Assembly: GCA_013368315.1 (NCBI GenBank)
Contig: JAACJM010000002.1
Location: 682,001-746,000 of the forward strand
Length of the DNA: 64,000 nt
Source of the DNA: Tetrapyrgos nigripes
Taxonomy: Eukaryota > Basidiomycota > Agaricomycetes > Agaricales > Campanellaceae
Reading direction: 5' to 3'
A program made the translations under genes and the position numbers. Each line of letters starts with the position of its first letter. The first letter of the stretch is position 1. This document shows positions 56,518 to 64,000 of the stretch, piece by piece. The notes under the pieces were generated by a model. It searched no databases and was not told the origin of the DNA. It saw only the letters and a list, made by a program, of their open reading frames with translations.

Positions 56518-57560
56518 GACCCTACCCGTCTACCGTTGCCATCGAAGATCAGCTCACTTTTCTGACTCGAGCTCTGGCTGGGCATTGCTTGCGTAGACGC
56601 CTTATAGCTTCTCGTATTCAGTTCCATTAAATGAACTGCCCAATATGCTTTCCATTTCAGTCTCTGTAGAGTAAGTACATAGCAGTACATAGATTTCACT
56701 GACATTTTCTATGTATGTACTTGCGGTATGTTTTACGGCACAGGCCAGATATTTGTTTCGCCAGCATTCTGTCGAGTAGAGTACATGCCTCCAGCTGCTG
56801 AGCACTGAGCGCTGCACGATTCACAGAATAGATTACGTAGATGTGATTTGATGATGCGAAAGTTTATATTTTCCGGTGTGCCCTGCCCGCCCACAACGAC
56901 GGTAATGATGCTCTCGGTCCTTCATCCGCACCTTTGTCTTGCCAGCTGGCAGTCCCACTTGGATATTGCTCATCTGCTCACTGATTCTCCTCAACCTCCC
57001 TCCCGTGTGGATGAAGCTATGAGTGAGCGGAACCGAGAACAAACTGAGAAGCTTACACTGCAGACATGAGGCCGCTTACACACTGTGTAAATCAGTTTCA
57101 CAAACGTTGTGAATCGGTTTGTCGAAATCTGATTGACTATTATCCATTTAAAAAGGATGTGCAATCATTTTACACAGTGTGCAAACGGCCTCATGTCCGC
57201 AGTGTTATACGGCAGAAGCTCCAAAGCTCTGTTTCAAGCTCATCCCACCAGCTTGCCAATGTCAGGATGATGCACCGATGACGCATCATCCTCTTTTTTA
57301 GCTTTCTTCAAACTTTCTTCACCTCTCCAGCAGCTCACCAGGCTGCAGGCATGTATTCTACTTGACCGAATGTTGGTGGAAGTACATAAATAGAAAATGT
57401 CCTTACTCTACAGCGACTGAATGCAAAGCATATTGGGCAGTTCATTTAATGGAACTCAGGCTGAATACGAGAAGCTATAGCCTATAAGGCGTCTAAGCAA
57501 TGCCCAGCCAGAGCTTGAGTCTGAAAAGTGAGCTGATCCTCGATGGCAACGGTACCCGTC
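56518..57560. mobile_element. About 1-kb foldback element, nested by a CACTG MITE
   Basis: Arms of roughly 240-290 bp (about 56518-56810 and 57325-57560) are inverted copies. Shared words include ACCGTTGCCATCGA, AGCTCACTTTTC, GGGCATTGCTT, CGCCTTATAG, TTAAATGAACTGCCCAATAT and ACATTTTCTAT. The left arm has about 30 extra bases near 56733. The spacer holds no gene but contains a second element at 57056-57204. Confidence 0.65.
57056..57204. mobile_element. 149-bp MITE with CACTG ends and TTA duplication
   Basis: Starts CACTGCAGACATGAGGCCG and ends with its complement (one mismatch), flanked by TTA on both sides (57053-57055 and 57205-57207). Subterminal ACACTGTGTAAA / TTTACACAGTGT extends the stem. 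End sequence and 3-bp duplication recall the 41884 element and the CACTA superfamily; a TA duplication of a Tc1-type element is the alternative. Confidence 0.7.
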
Positions 57561-57814
57561 ACTTAGAATCTTGTAGCAGTGGTTTACCTTAATATACTAT
57601 TACTTTGAGTACATTTTGTGTAATCTTTTAGTGTATAGTTCAATAATTTCTTCATAGTTACGAGGCCCTTTAGGCCTAGTTAACTTATGTCGACCTCGCA
57701 ATTGAGTAGCAACCTTTTCCACGCCACCTCAGCGCTCCGAAATGACCGCAATTGACTGACATTTCAACTGACACTCAACTGATACGTCATCGGCGATCGC
57801 GTCATCTACTGTCT

Positions 57815-58044
57815 GGCCATTGATATTTGTAGGCATTTTTGTTGGGACTTAAATTACGAAATTTTCGCACGATTTCTAGGCTGATAAAAGTCAAAGTATT
57901 TGCCACTGAAATGCCAGATTTAAATGGAAAGCTGGCATTTCAGCAGCAAATACTGGCAAATACTTTGACTCTTATCAGCCTAGAAATTGTGCTAAAAATT
58001 CGTAATTTAAGTCCCAACAAAAATGCCTGCAAATATCAATGGCC
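57815..58044. repeat. 230-bp near-perfect palindrome
   Basis: GGCCATTGATATTTG at the left pairs with CAAATATCAATGGCC at the right, and complementarity continues almost to the centre at about 57929 with few mismatches. DNA or RNA would form a long hairpin. Probably a foldback MITE; no obvious target duplication. Confidence 0.75.
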
Positions 58045-58058
58045 GCCCGCAGTGTGTA

Positions 58059-58200
58059 CTATTTCGTTCAATTCGCGATGCAAATGACTTTTTTTAATTT
58101 TTTCGGAAAATCTCAGAAAATCGGAAAAATTGAGAAAAAATTATTGGGGGGGTCACCCAAAATTGGGTGTGACGTGTGACTCGCGAATTGATTGGAATAG
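58059..58200. mobile_element. 142-bp MITE with TA duplication
   Basis: The left end CTATTTCGTTCAATTCGCGA and the complement of the right end CTATTCCAATCAATTCGCGA agree at 17 of 20 positions. TA lies at both sides (58057-58058 and 58201-58202). An internal small hairpin GTCACCCAAAATTGGGTGTG is present. Likely Tc1/mariner-derived. Confidence 0.65.
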
Positions 58201-58303
58201 TACAGTATGCTTCCTCTGTCACCTTTAAAGTTTCATGATGACACAGACCCTGCAGCCAAGATGAGCTTCAGATGTATTACCTTCCCTCAGCAGCCGTCAA
58301 AAG

Positions 58304-59447
58304 TCATAAACAACTGTGCTCTGCATTACTGTTGCTACCTCTAAATCTTCCAAGGTAAAGCTTAGATAGAGCTCTGTGGAGAAAATAGGTTTGGCTATAC
58401 AACAGGTGTGTATCTTTGTCTCCCCTTGACCCCTTTCTGTGTGTGATACATAGCATTCACAATTTGGCACACATTATGATAAAGTTAGTAACCATTGTGA
58501 TATGATGGTGAGAACAAGTGATATACATACTTTGCAGTAGCCTTGCTTTCCGGGATCATCAGAGCAGTATCCTTGGGCTTCCTCTTGGATCCAGAAGCAA
58601 CCAAAGCAGTGTCAATACGTTTGGTAGAGGGATCGGACTCCTCAACTACCAATGTGGATGGCGGGACCATGAAAGAGTCGCTGTAAGATATGATCAGCAC
58701 ATGATGATGGACGTGAAAAGGGTACTCACATTGGATTAGCCTACAGAAACAGCCGAAGACGTCAAAACTCAATTCAGAGAAGATTGGGAAAAGGGACGTA
58801 CACATGCAATGAGAGACGTTGGGGTAGGTACAGGAACCTGTGGTTGAGCTGTTGGTAGAGGCGGCGAGTTGCACAGCAGTAAAGAGGCAGGTTGGGATAC
58901 ATCTCCTGGCTTGGGGGTGGGATCTACTGAAGCAGGAACAGAGGTTTTCGACCCAGGTGCAATGACCACAGAGGCTGGAACATCCCCAAGCACGGAGTCA
59001 GCCAATCCAGGAGGGACCAGAGTATTGTCATCACCATGTGAAGTTGGTGATGACGCCTGTGATAATGCTGGTGACGAAGGTGACGTGGCTCCAGGGTCTT
59101 CAGAGGCAGGTTGAGGTTCTTGAGGCTCAGGCAGTGCCGTTGTAGTGAAAGGTGTTGAAGCACCAGAAGTGGAACTTGACGAAACTGAGGCACTAGAGGG
59201 TTCTGGTCTTGGTCTTGGAACGGGTGTTACAACTTGAGGAACATCAAGTAGCTGGTATACAGAATGTCAATGCGAGTGAAAGCACAATAATGAAGACTTG
59301 CACACCTCGGAATCTGCATCAACGTCAATGACCTCACTGCCTGTGACCTCTACATTTGCAGCATTCGCCTTATTCTTACGTCGCTTTTTTTCCGGTTTGG
59401 AGTTACGTTGAGGAGAGCGGCCTCGCTTGGCTTTGGCTTTGGGTGGG
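58304..59447 (-). pseudogene. Pro/Ser-rich protein gene, 5' end cut by gypsy LTR
   Basis: Minus-strand exons continue in phase: 59447 to about 59308 (basic PKAKAKRGRSPQRNSKPEKK, NLS-like, then EVIDVDADSE); about 59252-58807 (LLDVPQVVTPVPRPRP, PALSQASSPTSHGDD and PTSLIAC); a micro-exon near 58739; about 58680-58532 (FMVPPSTLVVEESDPSTKR and GSKRKPKDTALMIPESKATAK); and about 58449-58304 (ending LGRFRGSNSNAEHSCL). Low-complexity disordered protein, perhaps nuclear; no domain recognised. The beginning is absent because the LTR at 59448 interrupts it, so it is at best a truncated gene. Confidence 0.45.
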
Positions 59448-59979
59448 TGTCATGAATCGCCTCTCGAATCGCCTCTCGCCGTCTTCATTTCTTTGCCTCT
59501 CACCGCCTTCATTTCTTTCTATTATCTATTCACCTCCCGTTCTATTCCCTTCCATAAACCCATAAACACTAATTACTTCTCATCACCGTCCTCCCGATCT
59601 ATGACTCACTTCTCCGCCTTTATCTCCATGGACATTCCCACATATATACTTCTTTACTCGACTCACACTCTTATCTCCTCCGATCTCTAAAACTCCATGG
59701 ACATTCTCACATATTCATTTCTCTCCTATATATATATCGTAGATCTCATAGCTAGATTCTTCTACTCTGCTCTTAGTACAGTGCAGTATCAAGCATAGTC
59801 AGCTACTCGACCCCTTCTCACATCTATCATCTCTTCTCTATCTCATCTCATTGTAACCAGCTGAATCTATTTGTTCATTGTGTGACTTGGGTGGTTTTGC
59901 TAAGTGACAACGTTCTTGACACTTGAACAGACTCTCTTACACCCACCTCACAACAGACCTCGCACCGGAATCCCTGACA
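59448..59979 (+). repeat. 5' LTR of gypsy element
   Basis: Starts TGTCATGAATCG and ends GGAATCCCTGACA, giving TGTCA/TGACA inverted ends and 532 bp. A TATATATATCG box at about 59729 is in promoter position. The partner LTR lies outside the window, so the borders rest on the end motif and on the abrupt break of the gene to the left. Confidence 0.6.
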
Positions 59980-60953
59980 AGCACACTGGCCCTTAACTTC
60001 GAACCTTTCTTTGACAATCTATGAACCCGACCCCCACCGATATATCCTTTCCCCATCGAAGAATCAGAAGGCTTCGCAAACTACCTAGAAGAACTCAAAA
60101 TAACAGTACGCGAACACGCTACTGCACTCGACGACTATTGGATCATACTCAACAAAAGATTGTGGGTCTCAGGTGAAGTGACCGTCCTTGAGTACCTCCG
60201 AATAAAGATATCACCTGAAAACACATCTCCACGCTACGTTGCAATTGCAGATACGTGTTACTTCATCCAGCTAGGAAATACAACTCTCCCATATTGGTTC
60301 AGTCACGCCGACTACGAAGATAGTGCCATCGCAGAATTCTGCCAAGAGGAATACCACGAATATCTCCAAACTTGAGTTCCTAGAGTAAACGACGACTACA
60401 GATTGCTGACCTCCTGGGAAGACGTTTCGGGTGAACAGTGGAATCACCTGTTTCCAGAATCCGAAACGAGTGAATGCGTGGAAGCGGAATCCCTAGAACC
60501 ACTAGATCTTGCACAGCCTCACAGAATCCCAGCCGCACTTCCTCTCCCCACATCGTTTGTCTCCGACGACCTCACGCACATTTTCCCCAAAACCAACAAG
60601 ACTGCTACTTCTCGCACGAAAACTGGTGGGAATTTTGCACAACCCATCTGTGTCCCAACCGACTCTCCATAAACAATCAACCCCTCTCAATTGAAGAACA
60701 AACAGCTGGTATCGAACCAGTCCTACTCTTCCAATCACTCCCACCAGAACCTACCACAGATAACCCAAATCCTACCAGAACCCCATCGCCAACTCCGTCT
60801 CACGAACCGAACATAGACAACGAAACTTCTCTAGAACCCCAAGTCCCTCTCAACAGATCCCCAACGGACAGTACTCCTAGTGCAGTCCAAGAACCCATCT
60901 CAGTCAATCCCTCACGACCAATCGACTTCCACTCCCTTCACGCTGCCCTCGAA

Positions 60954-62120
60954 ATGTCCGAAAATCCCGCCTCAGCCACAGCTGCTGCGGGAGGAACCGA
61001 AGTATCCCACGACGTTGCACCATTCGACGATGACGCACAGTCTTCAGCCCTTCCTAACATGACTACCAAAGAACGAGGAGTAAAACCAGAGAAGTTCACA
61101 GGAGACCGAAACCAAACAAAGGATTGGATAGCCGAATTTAACAACTATCTCCGGCTCAATGACCAAGTCTATCCCACCGAAGACGAAAAGATATCGTTCT
61201 TCCTCATGCTATTCTCAGGAGAAGAAGCGAAACGATGGGCTCATAACATGATGGTAAAGGTTTTCGAGGAAGAAGATGATTTCAGTGATAGTGATGAAGA
61301 ATATACAAGTACCGACGAAGACTCCTCCGCTTTGAAACCAAAAACGAAGGAAAAATCCTGGACTCTACGCGAAGTGAAGCGAGAGTTCCTATGAGACTTC
61401 AAACCCTCAGCTCAGGAAACCGAGGCCCAAACCAAAATAGAACATATTAGGATGGAAGGAACCCTGGCCGATATTGATAAGTACAACTCCCAATTCAAAC
61501 GATATGCTGACGATACTGGCTATAACGACAAGGCGTTAATGAAGTACTATCGAAAAGGACTTCCCCGAGGGTTAGTCGACTGGATCTCCTACCTATCAAC
61601 TCAACACAAAAGTCTTGCAGCATTACAAAAAGCTGCGGTCAAACAACACATGATTTGGTTAGAGAGACAGGAAGAGAAAAACTCATGGAGCAAACCCAGA
61701 AGAGAGGAAGGACAGCCGGGTAGGAGGTCACAGGGTACAGGAAGTGGTCGAATGAGAAGTATGGAAGTAAACGCCTTCCAAGACAACGCCCCAGGTGCAT
61801 CTTCAATCACTAAATATCCACCGAAACTGACCCCCCAAGAAAGGGATAAAATGAGGAAAGAAGGACGATGTTTCAGATGCCGGGGACAGGGACACATGGG
61901 AAATGATTGCCCTACATTCCCTAGTATGCCCCCGATGACTCCCAACAACACGACCTGGAGACCTTCCATAAAAAAAACCGCAGCCGTCACAGAGACACCG
62001 GATCCCAAGGTCAACACTACCACAGACAATATCTCAGAACTCACTACCAGAATCGGAGCACTATCGAGAGAAGAAAAGGAAGGACTACTAAAGAAGTTCG
62101 TAACAGAATCGGATTTTTGA
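60954..62120 (+). pseudogene. Gypsy gag with one in-frame stop
   Basis: From ATG 60954 (SENPASATAAAGG), the capsid-like part is GVKPEKFTGDRNQTKDWIAE, then YPTEDEKISFFLMLFSGEEA and AKRWAH. TGA at 61392-61394 follows VKREFL. The same frame continues with DFKPSAQETEAQTKIEHIR, YNSQFKRYADDTGYND and YYRKGLPRGLVDWIS, to a CCHC zinc knuckle CFRCRGQGHMGNDC that binds genomic RNA. The frame upstream of the ATG is also open and Pro-rich. Retrotransposon gag family (PF03732-like). Confidence 0.8.
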
Positions 62121-62544
62121 ATACCTCCCCTGCCACGTTGTCAGGAGGAGGAACATGGACATATATACCAGTAAAACACAAGCAATACACGAGCCTTATA
62201 CCCTTTCGTAAGCCACGATCCCCATCTGAATTAAGAATCACGGCAATCACTCGAAACCAACAGACTCTCTCAATAGAACTCGAAACTGAATTAATCGGGA
62301 AAATAACTGGACGAAAAATCGACGCAACCGCGCTGGTAGATAGTGGAGCAGAAGGAATCATCATTAACGACGCCTTCGCCCAAAAACATCACCTCAACCG
62401 CATCCCCCTAGAAAAACCATTCCCAGTTCGAAACGTCGACGGATCAGAAAACGTGATGGGATGGGTAAGACACTACACCATTCAAAAACTACAAATCTAC
62501 ACACAAGACCACCAATCTCACCATGAAGAAACTGCTGAGTTTTA
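62117..62544 (+). pseudogene. Gypsy protease region, truncated by Tc1 insertion
   Basis: In the -1 frame relative to gag and overlapping its last codon. It shows the retropepsin motif ATALVDSGAEGIIIN (Asp-Ser-Gly), then FAQKHHLNRIPLEKPFPVRN and GWVRHYT. The coding region is cut at 62544 by the Tc1 element. The junction has a T5 run at 62114-62118 that might permit -1 slippage, but it is not a canonical heptamer. Confidence 0.75.
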
Positions 62545-64000
62545 CAGTGGGTCAAAAAATTGTCCACATGTTTCGCATTTTTGGAAAGATTGCCAATTTA
62601 AGCAATACTGAGTAGAGATATTAAAATGTGGTCAGTGATGGGCAGAAAGCCCTTGATAAACGCTACAATATTCTGTCTGTTTTGTCTTATTTGGCTTAAA
62701 ACTCATGGAGATATGACTGATTTAAAATGGTATGTCATTTGGACAATTTTTTGACATGCAAGTGAAAATACAGAAAGTGCTAGCTCAGTACTTGGTATGC
62801 CCTCCTTTGGCCTTCAACACAGCCTCAATCCTTCTAGGCATGCTCCTGATCAATTTCTGACAATCTTCTTCTGTGATTTCATCCCACTTTTCAGCTGCTC
62901 TGTCCCATATTTCCCAAACTCCAGAGGGTGCTGTGTCATATCCATTGAGCTTGTGTTTGAGGGTTGTCCAGAGGTGTTCAATGGGGTTCAGGTCAGGAGA
63001 TTGAGCAGGCCAGCTCATGCAATGGATGTTGTTGTCTTCAAACCACTTGGTGGCCAGTTTTGACTTGTGTTTAGGATCATTGTCTTGCTGAAAAATGGCC
63101 ACCTCTGGATCAACACCCAAAATATCCATGCTCTCCAGAAGGTTGTTCTCCAAAATGTCCACATACTGCTCTGCATTCATCCTGCCCTCCACCTCTGCCA
63201 TGTTTCCAACTCCTTCCCACCCCATACATCCCCACACCATGATATTTCCTCCTCCAAATTTGACTGTTTCCACCACATTTCTCTCTCCCAAGGATTCACC
63301 CTTCCTCCCCCACACATACTGCTGTCCATCTGACCCATATCGATTGATTTTAGTCTCATCTGACCAAATAACCCTTTTCCAGTCATCCACAGTCCAGTTT
63401 CTGTACTTCTGTGCAAAGTTTAAACGAGCCTTCCTGTGAGCTGCAGTGAGTTTGGGCTTCTTCTTCGTTTTAGATGTGTCCACATCATGCCTGAGAAGGG
63501 AATTTCGAATGGTTTGGGTGGAGACAGGTTGGTCAAGGAGGGGATTGATGTTTCTGGCCACTTCTGTAGCATTTTCAGCTTTGCCAGTGTTGATTTGTTG
63601 GATAGCAGCACGTTCATCAGTGGTAGACAGCTTTCTAGGACGCCCTGCTTGATGGTTCTCCTTGTCAGGATACATCTCTTTGGCCAGAGAAGCAATCTTT
63701 GACTTGGATACCCCAGTTTTAGCAGAGATTTCCCTGGATGAAGCAGAAGTTTGGAGGAGAGAGAGGATATTGTCTTTCTGGGTGGATGTGATGGGTCTCA
63801 TGATTTGATGAGGGCTATAGAACAACTGGATGCCCTTATATATGGTCCAGCTGGCAGCTATGATATCATTATGATGTAGCCATTGCATCATTGTACAACT
63901 CCACTTATGATGTCATCTATGAGACATCACATAGTTACAATACTGATTTTGAAGTGGCAACTCAAAAAATTGTCCAAATGACATACCATTTTAAATCAAT
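62545..64000 (-). mobile_element. Tc1/mariner element, copy 2 (runs off the window)
   Basis: Starts CAGTGGGTCAAAAAATTGTC at 62545 after a TA (62543-62544). Its left 211 bp appear identical to the right terminal repeat of copy 1 (in reverse orientation), and the transposase translation is the same. With copy 1 at 1627 bp, the end is expected about 171 bp beyond the window. Inserted in the gypsy protease region. Confidence 0.93.
62785..63801 (-). CDS. Tc1/mariner transposase, copy 2
   Basis: 338 residues, amino-acid identical to the 31786-32802 copy as far as I can read, with the same HTH region and the same DDE residues (WSDETKIN, FQQDNDPKH and NPIEHLW). The frame is intact. Two intact identical copies 30 kb apart in one window imply recent transposition and possibly current activity. 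Confidence 0.93.
   Translation of the reverse strand: MRPITSTQKDNILSLLQTSASSREISAKTGVSKSKIASLAKEMYPDKENHQAGRPRKLSTTDERAAIQQINTGKAENATEVARNINPLLDQPVSTQTIRNSLLRHDVDTSKTKKKPKLTAAHRKARLNFAQKYRNWTVDDWKRVIWSDETKINRYGSDGQQYVWGRKGESLGERNVVETVKFGGGNIMVWGCMGWEGVGNMAEVEGRMNAEQYVDILENNLLESMDILGVDPEVAIFQQDNDPKHKSKLATKWFEDNNIHCMSWPAQSPDLNPIEHLWTTLKHKLNGYDTAPSGVWEIWDRAAEKWDEITEEDCQKLIRSMPRRIEAVLKAKGGHTKY

Larger units (their letters stand above)
59448..62544 (+). mobile_element. Ty3/gypsy LTR retrotransposon, 5' part
   Basis: LTR, leader ORF, gag with zinc knuckle and aspartic protease are present. Reverse transcriptase and the rest should follow beyond the Tc1 insertion at 62545 and the window end. The leader frame (about 60058-60660) has a stop at 60373-60375, and gag has one at 61392-61394, so this copy is already decayed. 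Plus-strand orientation. Confidence 0.8.

Noticed and set aside
57839..58087. 82-codon frame over the palindrome
   Set aside because: It is a by-product of the palindromic sequence (both strands translate similarly) and has no start context or motif.
60058..60672. Leader frame of the gypsy element as an independent host gene
   Set aside because: It lies between the LTR and gag of the same element, has an internal stop, and similar leader ORFs occur in agaricomycete gypsy elements as far as I recall.
62114..62120. Programmed -1 frameshift heptamer between gypsy gag and protease
   Set aside because: The T5 run is suggestive, but the zero-frame codons GAT TTT do not re-pair well after a -1 slip and no pseudoknot was identified; kept only as a remark.

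Overview
The window looks like nuclear DNA of an agaricomycete (mushroom-forming basidiomycete). The evidence is genes broken by many 50-60 bp GT-AG introns with micro-exons, HET-domain genes, a BTB-only protein, a secreted M28 peptidase, a relic of a secreted basidiomycete glycoprotein, and a dense mixture of copia, gypsy, Tc1/mariner, MULE and MITE elements. No bacterial-style operons, CRISPR arrays or canonical rRNA/tRNA genes were seen. Taxon and gene families are inferred from motif recognition, without database searches.

Layout. 1-14.5 kb: three same-strand NCS1 nucleobase/nucleoside permease genes with the same 14-exon plan. The first (2142-4697) and third (11849-14459) reconstruct to intact 577- and 599-residue proteins. 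The middle one (9264-11512) is a recent near-identical copy of the first that has lost two membrane-segment exons and gained a nonsense codon. Between copies 1 and 2 lie a tRNA-like pol III head, a degraded mobile gene on the minus strand and an intact BTB/POZ gene. 14.5-24 kb: a weak hypothetical gene, an intact HET-domain gene (17283-19382), a secreted M28 aminopeptidase (20622-22059) and a broken secreted-glycoprotein gene on the minus strand.

25-36 kb: a copia retrotransposon (26512-33328, minus strand, 5-bp target duplication) with two in-frame stops in its polyprotein. A Tc1/mariner element with an intact transposase is inserted in its right-hand (5') LTR. A degenerate second HET gene follows. 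36-44 kb: a decayed MULE (Mutator-like) transposase gene, then a CpG-poor AT-rich block with degenerate tandem repeats, a 558-bp foldback element with CACTG ends and a small three-exon Pro/Gln-rich gene.

47-49 kb: an intact BAHD-type acyltransferase gene (minus strand, three exons, 521 residues). 49.8-58.2 kb: almost only non-autonomous terminal-inverted-repeat elements and hairpins, several nested, including a 943-bp deletion derivative of a DNA transposon with perfect 34-bp ends. 58.3-64 kb: the 3' part of a Pro/Ser-rich gene cut by a gypsy LTR element, whose protease region is in turn cut by a second Tc1/mariner copy with the same transposase as the first. That copy runs off the window.

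Host genes that look functional: two NCS1 permeases, BTB, HET, M28 peptidase, BAHD acyltransferase, plus two short hypothetical genes. They do not form an obvious pathway cluster. The main story is a transposon-rich region with tandem gene duplication and decay, and a nesting order that can be read directly from target-site duplications.
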